64,000 nucleotides of DNA, from assembly GCA_965200005.1 (NCBI GenBank), contig OZ241331.1, positions 1,426,001-1,490,000 of the forward strand, read 5' to 3'. The stretch comes from Aldehydirespirator sp965200005 (lineage in GTDB: Bacteria > Actinomycetota > Acidimicrobiia > Acidimicrobiales > Aldehydirespiratoraceae). The translations under genes and the position numbers were made by a program. The notes under the pieces were generated by a model that ran no database searches, was not told where the DNA came from, and worked only from the letters and a program-made list of their open reading frames with translations. Positions 1 to 9,099 of the stretch are shown here, in pieces. The stretch's first letter is position 1, and every line of letters begins with the position of its first letter.

Positions 1-2
1 GT

Positions 3-563
3 GCTCGTCACGACCACGCGCGACTCGCGGAAGCACTTGGCGCGCCTATCGCAGAAGTCGCCAAAGCATCCGAGGTCGCCGAGAGCGCTGCCGACATAAA
101 TCCTTATGGCGACGCCACACAGGACGCTGCCATGGTTGCTCTGATCGCTGAAGAGCTAGATGTGACATCAGACACGATTGAAGCCGCGTTTGAGGCCACA
201 GACCATGACGACCTCTTCAACGAAACCGACGGGGCTATGCGCCTCGGTGTGCCAGTCAAGGCCTACACGGCCGCCAGGACTTTCGCCTCTATGAGCTTCT
301 TTGTTGAAACGCACGATGTCTTCGAAGCGACACTGCTTGAGACGCTCAACGTGACTCGGGATGACCTAGACGCTCTAGCCGAAGTCGTGGGAGTCACTCC
401 GAGACAAGCAGAGCTTGCTGAGGCTCTTGGAGTGACGACAAAGGCCGCTGCGGAGGCATGGCATGAAACATCAACGACCTACTACGCCACAATGAGAGAC
501 CACTATCAACTTGAAGCCGCCCGCCACATCAAAGAAGCCGACCTACTCAACGCCTGTCTATAG
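3..563 (+). CDS. hypothetical protein, 5' end outside the window
   Basis: The reading frame is already open at the first bases of the window, so the gene starts upstream; the first internal ATG is at 132. The visible part is about 186 residues, acidic and alanine-rich, and predicted mostly helical. It carries repeated short segments of the type 'LxVTxDxxxAxxE' (for example near DVTSDTIEAA, NVTRDDLDAL and GVTTKAAAEA), which suggests a small helical repeat or helix-turn-helix-like units. It ends with TAG. I do not recognise the family and assign no function. The product is read toward a small convergent membrane-protein gene 15 bp away. Confidence 0.6.
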   Translation, partial: ARHDHARLAEALGAPIAEVAKASEVAESAADINPYGDATQDAAMVALIAEELDVTSDTIEAAFEATDHDDLFNETDGAMRLGVPVKAYTAARTFASMSFFVETHDVFEATLLETLNVTRDDLDALAEVVGVTPRQAELAEALGVTTKAAAEAWHETSTTYYATMRDHYQLEAARHIKEADLLNACL

Positions 564-578
564 GGCAGTCGCCTAGCG

Positions 579-770
579 TCAATGGTGCTGAGCAGCTGTC
601 TGCTCTTTGAGCCCCGCCACACACCGATCCGTGTGATTCCTGAGGGCCTCGGTACTGCTCTCGATGCGATCTGCGAGTTTGTCAATGCGGCGATAGATGA
701 TCACCCCGTGCAGACTAAGTAGAACACCAACCAGTCCAATCAAGGCTGCTATCAGTTCCGTGTCTGTCAT
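579..770 (-). CDS. small single-pass membrane protein
   Basis: A 63-residue protein with an N-terminal hydrophobic segment (residues about 5-25, LIAALIGLVGVLLSLHGVII) followed by a charged, coiled-coil-like tail (RRIDKLADRIESSTEALRNH). That layout resembles small membrane proteins of phages and mobile elements, but the sequence itself gives no family. It converges on the preceding gene. No clear ribosome binding site was seen. Function unknown; it could be a chance frame, although the clean hydrophobic/amphipathic split argues for a real gene. Confidence 0.45.
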   Translation of the reverse strand: MTDTELIAALIGLVGVLLSLHGVIIYRRIDKLADRIESSTEALRNHTDRCVAGLKEQTAAQHH

Positions 771-1008
771 TCTTGCGCTCCTAGCTGAGTTCGTTCGTGA
801 CGCCGTGCGTCGTTGTCATCGCGAGGCCCGAGGCAATGGGCGCTGCCTTAGCGCAACAGTTGGTTAGAGGACTAACCATGCATTCCAGTATGATTTCCGC
901 TCGTTTCAACTAGGCGGCGAGAGTTTAGAGGCTGTTACCGCACATTGGCTCCAAGGTCGGCCCCGGAAGCGAGCGGCAGCGTTGATGCACTCACGGACAA
1001 AACGTGTG

Positions 1009-2619
1009 CTAGAGGCCGGCGGCTATGCCGATTAGGGCTCTTGGGTCGGCGGCGCCTGCTAGGGAGCCGTGTTCGGTCACTTCGATGAGGTGAGCGTGGC
1101 CGAAGCTGCTGGGATCATTCTCGACTAGAGCAGTGTGATGGCCTCGGACTGCAAGCGGTTCGTGCCAGCCAGTAGCGGCGTCTTCGATCAGCACACGACG
1201 GGTCTGGCCTGGCTTCCAGGTAGCGAACCCGACCCCATAGTCGTCGGGGGCTAGCACCCATCGGGGAGCGCGGATCGCGACACCCACGGATTGGCCGAGG
1301 CCAAGAGTGCGAGCCAGTATCTGCAGCAGGATTTGGGGTTGCGAGTCGCCGCCCATCGTGCCGACCACCTGCCGTAGCGAACCGTCCGGGTTGGTGACGA
1401 GCGCAGGTGACAGGGTGTGCGGGGGCCGCTTCCCGGGCTGATACATCGCTGGGTGGCCGTCTTCCAGACTGAAGCCAATACCGCGGTCATGCAAGAAGAT
1501 GCCCGTGGAACCGCACACAATGTGAGCACCAAAACCGCTGGCATTTGAGTTGATTAGCGACACGCCCATGCCGTCACCATCAACGGCACACAGATACGTG
1601 GTGTCGCCGTTGTGTACTGGGAACTCAACGTTGGCAGCTTGGTTGGGGTCGATGGCTGCCCGGCGTGGCTCAAGGCGGCTGGGTGCCACGAGAGCCTCGC
1701 CATCGGCCCCGTCGAACAGCACGGCGGTGCGGTCGTAGGCCGCTTGGGATGCCGCTTCAATGAGAAGGTGTGCCCACAGGTCATCGTCGGTGTCTGGGAG
1801 GTTGAGCCCGTCTGCAATCCGGGCCCCCGCGAGCGTTAGGTATCCCTGTGAGCTCGGCGGAACAGTCCAGAGGCGGTGCCCGAACGCATCCACGCACACC
1901 GGTTCGACCCAGCGAGCGATCGGTCGCGACAGGTCATCTTCGGTGTATTCGCCGTCCCCTACCTCAAGCAGGCACTCACCGAACTCTCCGCCGTAGAAGC
2001 CGTCGCGACCGTGGGATTGGATGGCCCGCAATGACCGTGCGGTGCCGGGACGGAGGATCACCCCGCCTGTCTTCAGATCTGCAGGTATGTCTGCGTTGCC
2101 AGCCACATCCGCGACGAGCGAAGCGCGGTCGGCAAGCAAGGGCGATGCTGCGAAACCGTGCTCTGCGATGCGGATCGCTTCAGCTAGCACGTCGGCGAGT
2201 TCAAGCCGGCCGAAGCGGGCGTGAAGTGCCAACCAGCCGTCAACCGCACCTGGCACGGGTACCGCACAGATGTGGTCTCGCACAGGGATCTCGGTATGGC
2301 CTTCCTCACGGACACGGGCCGCATCAGCGCCCGACCCAGCGAAGCCGGCCGCGTCAAGGGCGACCGGTGGGCTGTTGCCGCCAGGATGCACGAGCGCCCA
2401 CACATCGCCGCCTGGCCCACACATATGTGGAGCAACCACCGCCAAGACCGCGTTCGCACCGACTGCGGCGTCGACCGCCGAACCACCCTTCCGCAACAGG
2501 TCAACCCCGACACCCGTAGCAAGGTGATCAACCGTAGAAACCATCCCCGAAACAGACATCCGAGTAACCACCGGCACCAAAGCAGACACCCTCCAAGTCT
2601 GACACGCCCACGGCCCCAC
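1009..2619 (-). CDS. ggt: gamma-glutamyltransferase family protein
   Basis: Up to 536 residues of the gamma-glutamyltranspeptidase Ntn-hydrolase family, which transfers or hydrolyses the gamma-glutamyl group of glutathione and related compounds after self-cleavage. Visible family features: the N-terminal segment LLRKGGSAVDAAVGANAVL, CGPGGDVW, and the autocleavage site NGDTTYLCAVDGDGMGVSL, where the second Thr of DTT is the expected nucleophile. After it come the small-subunit motifs GTMGGDSQPQ and PALVTNPDG. No signal peptide is evident, so it may be cytoplasmic, unlike the periplasmic E. coli enzyme. The start is uncertain: GTG at 2619 gives an odd basic N-terminus, TTG near 2580 follows a GGAGG, and ATG at 2559 matches the conserved domain start. 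It stands alone, divergent from the VOC gene. Confidence 0.85.
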   Translation of the reverse strand: MGPWACQTWRVSALVPVVTRMSVSGMVSTVDHLATGVGVDLLRKGGSAVDAAVGANAVLAVVAPHMCGPGGDVWALVHPGGNSPPVALDAAGFAGSGADAARVREEGHTEIPVRDHICAVPVPGAVDGWLALHARFGRLELADVLAEAIRIAEHGFAASPLLADRASLVADVAGNADIPADLKTGGVILRPGTARSLRAIQSHGRDGFYGGEFGECLLEVGDGEYTEDDLSRPIARWVEPVCVDAFGHRLWTVPPSSQGYLTLAGARIADGLNLPDTDDDLWAHLLIEAASQAAYDRTAVLFDGADGEALVAPSRLEPRRAAIDPNQAANVEFPVHNGDTTYLCAVDGDGMGVSLINSNASGFGAHIVCGSTGIFLHDRGIGFSLEDGHPAMYQPGKRPPHTLSPALVTNPDGSLRQVVGTMGGDSQPQILLQILARTLGLGQSVGVAIRAPRWVLAPDDYGVGFATWKPGQTRRVLIEDAATGWHEPLAVRGHHTALVENDPSSFGHAHLIEVTEHGSLAGAADPRALIGIAAGL

Positions 2620-2699
2620 CCTCTCGCTGTAGGACCACCCAACAGCTATCTTCGCCTTTGAGTGATACGGAGGTTCTGGCTGGTCTCTAGATTCTGTTT

Positions 2700-3176
2700 G
2701 TGAGCGTGCAACTGGGGTTCAGGATTCATCATGTTGGGATCGTGGTTACGGATCTCGATGCAGCCGTGGCGTTCTACGGTGCGCTGCTCAATATGGAGGT
2801 GATTGAACGCGACCACTGGCGAGCTCCTAGCCCCGAAATTGACGACGCTGTAGGGCTCTCGGGTTCGTCAGCCGATGGTGTGATGCTGCGTGGTCCGGGT
2901 GACTATCTCGAGTTGTGGCAATACCAAGAACCCGCCCGAAGGTACGCTGAACCGGCAGTGTTAGGTGCTCACGAACTCGGCTTGCGTCATCTAGCAATTG
3001 AGGTCGAGGATGTCGATGCCGCGTTGGATCGAGTCTGTGAACTCGGTGGCTCACGGATGGGCGAGCCACTCCGGTACCCCGACGGTTCCACCGCGGTCTA
3101 CTGCCGCGACCCCTTCGGAAACCTCATCGAACTAATGGCCCCATCCAAATCCATGGCCTCCCTAAACGACCTCTAA
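2700..3176 (+). CDS. VOC (glyoxalase/bleomycin resistance) family protein
   Basis: A 158-residue vicinal-oxygen-chelate protein with the usual two beta-alpha-beta-beta-beta halves. The first begins FRIHHVGIVVTDLDAAVAFYGALL, the second LRHLAIEVEDVDAALDRV and ends with YCRDPFGNLIELM. Metal ligands expected in the family are visible: His in IHHVG, Glu in DYLELW, His in LRHLAIEV and Glu in NLIELM. Similar proteins are methylmalonyl-CoA epimerases, glyoxalases and ring-cleavage dioxygenases; the substrate cannot be told. The GTG start is preceded by TAGATT six bases upstream, so the message may be leaderless. Confidence 0.85.
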   Translation: MSVQLGFRIHHVGIVVTDLDAAVAFYGALLNMEVIERDHWRAPSPEIDDAVGLSGSSADGVMLRGPGDYLELWQYQEPARRYAEPAVLGAHELGLRHLAIEVEDVDAALDRVCELGGSRMGEPLRYPDGSTAVYCRDPFGNLIELMAPSKSMASLNDL

Positions 3177-3341
3177 CCCAAACCACGATCACACTTTCAC
3201 GACGACAGTCTGAGACGCCTTGTCATGCCAACCTCGCCGGGACATGCATTGCGACGTCCGCCGAGAACAGCACTCCCTGTTCATTCTCGGTTGTTCAGGT
3301 GAGTGTCAATTGATGTCATACCCTTGTGAGATAATTTAGTC

Positions 3342-4277
3342 ATGGTCTTGGAAGCGATCCGGCGAATGGATGCGGATGCCAGCGAGTTGCTGGCAGGTGT
3401 CAATTCAGCACCCCTTGCGGACTTGCGGTCGAGCTTGGGGGGAGCGAAGTCTGTGCGAGCGAAGCTCGAAGCGTTCTTAGCTCAGGCTGCTCATCTGATC
3501 GCAGTTGTGGAGCGTCACGGCGATGGTGGTGCGGGTGTGCTCGTCGAGGAGGCAGGAGTCTCACGACGGGAGGCGCGTAGTCACACTCAAACTGCTAAGC
3601 AACTGCGAGAGATGCCCCGGTTGCGTGACGCGGTGAAGTCTGGTCAGGTCAGCTTCAGGAACGCCACCCGGCTGGCCAATGCGGCGAGCAGCACAAGCTC
3701 GGACGCAGTTGATTCAGACCCAGAGTTGTTGGCTCAGGCTGCTTCGTTGACCGAAGACCAGTTTGCTCGGACTGCGCGACGGTGGAGCCGGGATCACCAG
3801 AGCGATCAGGGTGAAGCCCAGCACGAAAGATTGCGCAAGCGCAGGAGTCTGAGAGTCGTTAATGGCGACGACGGCATGAAGCACCTACACGGGAGCTTTG
3901 ATCCCGTGACCGGTACTCGGATCGCTAATCGAATACGCCACGTCGCCAAGGACCTGTACAACAACGACAAGAAGGCTGCTGCTTACGGTGGTTGCGAGCG
4001 TCGCAGTTTCGAGCAGTGCATGGCAGATGCACTTGATGCCCTAACCGGGGGATCTGGTTTAGCTAGCAGCAACGCTTGCACGTCAACACGTCCGCGGCCT
4101 GCTGAGATCACTGTCGTTGCGCATCTCAACGAGTCATCGGGGCGTTTGGTTGCGGAGGTCACCGGTGGCGAGCCTCTACCGCCGAGCATCTTGGACGAGT
4201 TGATGTGCAATTCGATACTGACCGCTGTCTTGTTTAGCTCAAAGGGTGTGCCACTGTGGCAGGGATACACCAAATGA
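3342..4277 (+). pseudogene. DUF222 (13E12 repeat) protein truncated by an IS3 element
   Basis: The 311 readable residues match the DUF222 domain found in actinobacterial 13E12-repeat proteins, which normally carry a C-terminal HNH endonuclease domain. Visible family features are GVSRREARSHTQTAKQL, LRDAVKSGQVSFRNATRLA, and HGSFDPVTGTRIANRI. The reading frame runs to VPLWQGYTK, exactly where the HNH linker should begin, and then stops at a TGA that belongs to the terminal repeat of the adjoining IS3 element (from 4275). I found no HNH half on the far side of the element, so the nuclease domain was lost, not just separated. AGATAAT lies a few bases before the ATG as a likely -10 box. These proteins are typically multicopy and mobile; the truncated product is probably inactive. 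Confidence 0.85.
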
Positions 4278-4280
4278 ATT

Positions 4281-5210
4281 TCACCGGGTTGTTTGGTGGT
4301 GTTTTTGTTTGGTTGTTTTTGTTGTGGTTTGAGTGTGGTGGTTGGTTTCGTGTTCGGCGGGTGTGGTGTTTCTGAGGGTGTCATAGATGCGCTGGTGGTT
4401 GTACCAGTCAATATATTCGAGGGTGGCTAGTTCGAGGTCTTTGAGTCCGCTCCAGGGTCTTTTGTTGTTGATGAGTTCGGTTTTGTAGAGGCCGATGATG
4501 GTTTCGGCTAGGGCGTTGTCGTAGGAGTCACCGCGGGATCCGACTGGGGCGATGACTCCGTTTCGGGCTAAGCGGTTGGTGTATGCGATGGCGAGGTATT
4601 GGCTGCCCTTGTCGCTGTGATGGATCAAGCCGGTGAGATCACCGTTGTCGCGTTTGCGGTCCCAGATGGCTTGTTCGAGGGCGTCTAGAGCGATGTTTGC
4701 GGTTAGCGATCTGGAGGCTTTGCAGCCGACGATCCGCACATATACGAACCCGGTCTTGGTGCGTACATAGGTGAGATCTGCTACCCACAGGCGGTTCGGT
4801 GCCACCGCCCCGAACTTGCGATCCAGGAGATCCCTGGGACTCTCCGAAGCCGCGACTGGGGTGGTGGTTTGTTTGGGTTTGCCTCGAGTAGCTCCGCGTA
4901 TCCCGAGGTCACGCATCAAACGTTCGACGGTGCAACGAGCAACCCTGATGTTTTCGCGGTTGAGTTGAGCCCAAATCTTGGGTGCCCCATAAACACCAAA
5001 ATTGTCGTGAAAAACGCGGCTGATCTCGATCTTTAACTGCTCATCACGGATCGCGCGAGCAGACGAAGGACGCCGCTTATAAGCCCAATACGTGGAAGGG
5101 GCGATCCGCAGTGTTCCACAGATCGGCTCGACCCCGAACTCATCCCGGTGAGCGTCAATGAACTTTACCTGCGACTTTGTGGACGGTCGAGCTCCGCCGC
5201 GAAGAAACCC
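4281..5210 (-). CDS. IS3-family transposase OrfB (catalytic part of OrfAB)
   Basis: This frame encodes the DDE integrase core of an IS3 transposase. Going from 5210 the product reads FIDAHRDEFGVEPICGTL, then WAYKRRPSSARAIRDEQ, VFHDNFGVYGAPKIWAQL, and the catalytic region WVADLTYVRT (first Asp), HHSDKGSQY (second Asp) and DNALAETIIGLYKTELI (Glu). It ends with the family's YNHQRIYDTLRNTTPAEHE motif. The frame has no good start codon until a TTG at 4919, well inside the core, so it is almost certainly made only by -1 frameshifting from OrfA at the G GGT TTC site (5204-5210). The OrfB frame itself is intact. Confidence 0.85.
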   Translation of the reverse strand, partial: GFLRGGARPSTKSQVKFIDAHRDEFGVEPICGTLRIAPSTYWAYKRRPSSARAIRDEQLKIEISRVFHDNFGVYGAPKIWAQLNRENIRVARCTVERLMRDLGIRGATRGKPKQTTTPVAASESPRDLLDRKFGAVAPNRLWVADLTYVRTKTGFVYVRIVGCKASRSLTANIALDALEQAIWDRKRDNGDLTGLIHHSDKGSQYLAIAYTNRLARNGVIAPVGSRGDSYDNALAETIIGLYKTELINNKRPWSGLKDLELATLEYIDWYNHQRIYDTLRNTTPAEHETNHHTQTTTKTTKQKHHQTTR

Positions 5211-5464
5211 GAAGCCAACTTCAAAATCTCGTTCGCTCTGCGCAACTCGCGATTCTCGCGTTCGGGTTGCTTCAACCGTTCACGATCCTCAGTCTTGAAA
5301 CCAGGCAACTCACCGTTATCGATCTCGAAGCAGCGAACCCACTTACGAATCGTCTCAAGATTCGGTCCCAGCTTCTCGCCAACCCAACGAACCGCACACC
5401 ACCGCGAATCACCCTAACGCTCCACCTCCAAAACCACACCAACCGCCCGAACCCGCAACCCCAC
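5165..5464 (-). pseudogene. IS3-family transposase OrfA with in-frame TAG
   Basis: OrfA supplies the helix-turn-helix and leucine-zipper part of the OrfAB transposase. From a GTG at 5464 it reads RAVGVVLEVER, hits TAG at 5414-5416, and continues in the same frame as GDSRWCAVRWVGEKLGPN, ETIRKWVRCFEID and ENRELRRANEILKLASGFF, ending PQSR and TAA at 5165. Family alignment from memory (AVRMV..W.A...AEKLG..ETLRKWV) runs straight across the TAG, so it is a nonsense change of a sense codon rather than a gene boundary. If real, it blocks transposase synthesis from this copy unless the amber codon is read through. Confidence 0.75.
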
Positions 5465-5546
5465 CAGACACCAACCAACCCAACGCTAAACACCCACAAC
5501 CCAGCGACCCACCAAAACAAGCCACCAACAAACCCAGCGACCCTCA

Positions 5547-5674
5547 CTGTGACAGGTGGATGCTCTTGCATCGAAGTTGCGTGATTGCGACTAACTGCCG
5601 CAACAAGGTCTGCGACCGGGATTAGAACCGGCGGGCGCGGCACCCAAACACCGCCAACAGAATTGACTATGTAA
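5547..5674. other. short non-coding remnant between IS3 and the SLH terminator
   Basis: About 128 bp with no open frame. It contains GGGATTAGAACCGG, which resembles the complement of a tRNA T-arm with one change (consensus GGTTCGAATCC), but no matching acceptor or anticodon stem could be built. It may be what is left of sequence deleted next to the IS. Confidence 0.3.
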
Positions 5675-5710
5675 GAGGGGGCTCCGGGTTGTTGACTCCG
5701 GAGCCCCCTC
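5675..5710 (-). terminator. strong hairpin terminator of the Fn3-SLH gene
   Basis: Two perfect 13-bp arms (GAGGGGGCTCCGG and CCGGAGCCCCCTC) separated by a 10-base loop, starting about 20 bp after the stop codon of the surface-protein gene. The bases after the hairpin on the minus strand are TTACATAG, a poor T tract, but the GC-rich stem is long. A copy with one G fewer in one arm lies at about 9414-9448 in the duplicated segment. Confidence 0.8.
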
Positions 5711-5977
5711 TTGTGGTTTGTGTGTGTTGTTCTAGTTGTAGAGGGCTCTTCTGATGATTGTGGCTAGTTGTCCACGGGTGATCGGTTCGTTTGGCTTGAA
5801 TTCTGTGCTGTTGAAGCCGTTGATGATCCCGGCCTCGGCGGCTGCACCGATCTCGTCTTGTAAGACGTGACCGTGGGTATCGGCAAACGGGGCCCCGTCG
5901 CATTCGATGAGGTTGAGTGCTCGTGACATGATCGCTGCTGCCTGTGCCCTTGTGGTTAGGGCAGTAGGGCGGTAGTT
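5678..5977 (-). repeat. 300-bp direct repeat, copy A (SLH 3' end)
   Basis: This segment covers the third SLH domain, part of the second, the stop codon and the terminator of the surface-protein gene. It is identical base for base to 9416-9715, in the same orientation and 3738 bp away. Recombination between the copies would remove the whole Fn3 gene body and its promoter region. Confidence 0.95.
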
Positions 5978-8900
5978 GCCGTCACCGAAGCCTTGCAAGA
6001 TTCCGCGTTCAGCTAGAGCGTTGATGGAGTCTTCAAGGGCGTGGCCTTGGGTGTCGCGGAAGCCTTCAAATCCGGCAGATGCACTGAGATCCAACGCACA
6101 TGCGATCATGGCTGCGATTTCAGATCGGCTGATCGCGTTATTGGGGCGGAACTCGCCGTTGGGGTAGCCGTTGATCACACCAGCGCCATGCATCAACAAA
6201 ATGTGTGTTGCGTGCCAGTTGCCGGTGATGTCACTAAACGGGTTACCACGCAGAGCAGGTCTGGCTTGCTTGTCAGGCGTGCGAGACGACGTGCCACACT
6301 CGGGCTCCGGGGGCGTCGTGTCCGGCTGCGGCCGCGGCACGTAGGGCGCTCGTGGTGTGGCGGTTGAACTTCGGTTGAACTTGCTGACCAGATGCTGTCG
6401 CCAGTGCTGTTGGCTGCTCGGACTTGTACTTCGTAGGTGGTGCCGTTGGTTAGTGAGTCGATGACAAGCTCGGTGCCGCTCAGGACTTCTTCTTCGGTCC
6501 AGCTGCCGATGCCGTCTTCGCGGTATTGCACGTCGTAGTGGCTTGGTGCGCCGCCACTGCTTGGCGCTTCCCAGGACGCTGTGATCTGCTCGTCGCCTGC
6601 CTCAAGCTCGGGCTTGTCGGGTGTGCCCGGTGCTTCCAAAGCGGGTTCTGGTGTGGCGGTTTCCGTCGGTGACCAGGCGCTGTTACCTCTTGCGTTGGTG
6701 GCAAGCACGCGCACGTCATATTCCGTGCCGTTAGTGAGCGACATGATCGTGTACGAGGTGCCCTCCTCCACCAACTCATCATCCCAGTCGCTTTCGCCCG
6801 ACTCAACCCACGCCAACGTGTATTCGGTTATGTCTGAACCGTTGTTACTTGGCGCGTCCCACGATGCCGTGATCTGAGTATCACCTGCCGTTAGCATCGG
6901 TGCTGCCGGTGCCGCTGGAACTCCGTAGGGGGTTCCAGTTGAACTGTCGGACCAGTTACTGTCGCCTGTGCTGTTGGCCGCTCGGACTTGTACTTCGTAG
7001 GTGGTGCCGTTCGTGAGTGACGTGATGACGTGTGAGGTGCCGCTGGTGACTTCGACCGGGGTACAGTTACCAACGCCGTCCTGTCGATATTGCAGGTCGT
7101 AGTGGCTGGGCGTTCCGCCGCTGGTCGGAGCGTTCCACGATGCTGTGATTTCCTCGTCGCCCTCTGTCAGCGCTAGCGAGCCAGGGACTCCTGGCGCTTC
7201 AAGTTGTGGTGTCGCTGTGGCGGAAGACGACCAGTCACCATCACCTACACCATTTGCTGCGCGAACTTGTACTTCGTAGGTGGTGCCGTTGTCTAGTTGG
7301 CTAATCGTGCGTGACGTTGACGTAGGAGGAATGTCGTCAATGGGCTGCCAGGTGCCTGATGGTGACTCGCGATATTGCAGGTCGTAATGGGTTATGGCCG
7401 AGCCGTTATGTCCCGGGGCTGTCCACACTGCCGTGATCTGGCCGTCACCCGCCGTTAGAGACGGAGCAGCCGGCGCATCAGGCACTCCAACTACCGTCGC
7501 AGTTGCACTTGCCGACCAAGGCCCATCGCCACGGCCGTTTACTGCACGAACCTGTACCTCATATGTGCCAGAACTCAAAGACATCATCGTGTGTGAGGTG
7601 CCGTTGGTGACTTCGACAGGTGTCCAGTTGCCAACGCCGTCCTTGCGGTGTTGCAGGTCGTAGTGGGTGATTGCTGACCCGTTGTCACCTGGCGCTGTCC
7701 ATGATGCAGTGATCTGACTGTCACCCGTGGTGAGCATCGGTGCGCCCGATGCTACTGGTGATCCGGCGACTACCCACTGAGACGGACTCTGAAGTTCTGA
7801 TGCCTTGTCACAAGCGTTGTAGGGCTGAATCGCGATGCTGTATTGCTCTCCGTTTGTCAGGCTGGACTTTGTCCACGTGAAGGTGCTTGCGTCAAGCCGG
7901 ATGTTCGTGAAGTTGAAGTTCGGAGTGCCGCCGGACACGTCCACCCACCAAGGTGCGTACTCGACTATGTCGTGCCCACCGTTGTTAGCAGGTTGAGACC
8001 AGGTGGCAGTTACCGCTCCATCTCCGGGTACGAGCCGCAGGTTTCGTACGTCTGTTGGCATACCAGAAGGCGATGCAGTTTGATCTTGAGCATCGGCCCA
8101 CTTGCCATTGCCCGCGGAACTCACACCGCGAGCACGGAACGAGTAGAAGACTCCGTTGTTGAGATCCTCGAACGTGTAGCTCTGGCTGTTTCCCGGTGGA
8201 GAAATGATTGTGTCATTACTCCAACTCTGGGAGTGCGTCTTGTATTGATATTCAATTGCAGTGAGTGTCAAACTCCCCGGGTCCAGAGCAGTTGTAATCG
8301 TCACGGTGGCCTCGCTGTCATCGCAGGTACTTACCGTGATGATGGGTTTGGTTGGCACCCTGTTGCCGTCTGTTGTGGCGGTGGCGCCACTCTTCCACGG
8401 TCCGAATCCACTGTTGTTATGGGCTCGTACTCGGATCTTGTAGGGCGTTCCGCTGAGCAGTCCGGTGACCGTTAGTGAGATATTGTCACCCGTCTCGCTC
8501 ATAGTCGCAGATACGGCGTCTTCCCAGTCATTAACGGTCAATTCGACTCGATATCCGGTCGGCCCATAGCCACTCTGTGGTTTCGACCAGTTGACCTTGA
8601 TCGATGAGGCACCTGCTGACTCTGCTGACAACGTGAACGGAGCTGAGGGCGTTGTCTTTGGCGTCCCCGTGACGGTTGCAGACCAAGGCTCGTAGCCGTA
8701 TTGATTTCTCGCCTTTACCCGGAACTGATACTCAGTTCCGTTGTCCAACGGGAACACATACCACCACGTGTCCAGCCAGGGTGGTTGACGGTCTATCCAC
8801 TTTTCGCCAAGCGCGTTTTTGCGGTAAGAGACGACTAGGTAATTGATGATTTCACCACCCGCGGAAGTGGCGTCATCCCAGTCCACATCGACGCGACCGT

Positions 8901-9099
8901 TGTACTCATAGGTGACGACGTTTTGTGGCGCTGATGGAGTGCCTGGGTCGGCAGCCAACGCGGTGCTAGGTGCCATAGCACACGTAACGGCGAGCACGCT
9001 CAAGACGACTAGTCCACGCCAGATTCGGCGACTTGCATTACCAATGGAGTGAGACCTAGAGACGAATCGGCCTTTGCTCGTTGTCGCGACAACACTCAT
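5732..9099 (-). CDS. secreted Fn3-repeat surface protein with C-terminal SLH anchor, frameshifted
   Basis: A large exported protein. It begins after GGAGGG with MSVVATTSKGRF and has a signal peptide ending STALAADPG (hydrophobic core LVVLSVLAVTCAMAPS). About nine fibronectin type III domains follow, each near 95 residues with the signature NGTTYEVQVRAANSTGD. The Fn3 frame then leaves its natural course at an 11-bp tandem duplication (6361-6382) and runs into PPHHERPTCRGR, stopping near 6193. In another frame the protein continues as PRPQPDTTPPEPECGTSSR, a Pro-rich linker, and three SLH domains (FSDITGNW, FRDTQGHALEDSI, FADTHGHVLQDEI). Removing one copy of the duplication gives one frame of 1118 residues. 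SLH domains bind cell-wall polymers, so the intact form should be wall-anchored and the present form secreted but unanchored. The last 300 bp exist as a second copy at 9416-9715. Confidence 0.85.
6361..6382. repeat. 11-bp perfect tandem duplication inside the Fn3-SLH gene
   Basis: CGGTTGAACTT occurs twice head to tail (6361-6371 and 6372-6382). Eleven is not a multiple of three, so the second copy shifts the frame between the ninth Fn3 domain and the SLH linker. With one copy removed the junction reads SASSTATPRAPYVPRPQP, which repeats the 'STATP' ending of the other Fn3 domains. Confidence 0.95.

Larger units (their letters stand above)
4275..5546 (-). mobile_element. IS3-family insertion sequence
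   Basis: A 1272-bp element bounded by imperfect inverted repeats. The left end reads TGAATTTCACCGGGTTG and the right end, on the minus strand, TGAGGGTCGCTGGGTTTG, with about 18 of the first 25 positions identical. It contains two overlapping frames, OrfA and OrfB, in the order and overlap typical of the family, with a G GGT TTC slippery heptamer between them. No target duplication is seen: the left flank is AAA and the right flank CTG, so a deletion or recombination has probably occurred since insertion. It truncates the DUF222 gene. Confidence 0.85.

Noticed and set aside
1848..2519. 223-residue plus-strand frame opposite ggt
   Set aside because: It is the antisense shadow of the gamma-glutamyltransferase gene and its Arg/Pro/Ser-rich product looks random.
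5600..5640. tRNA-like T-arm (complement of GGTTCTAATCC)
   Set aside because: One consensus base is wrong and no acceptor, D or anticodon stem can be formed around it.
7843..8475. 210-residue plus-strand frame opposite the Fn3 gene
   Set aside because: Shadow of the Fn3 repeats; no domain or start signal.
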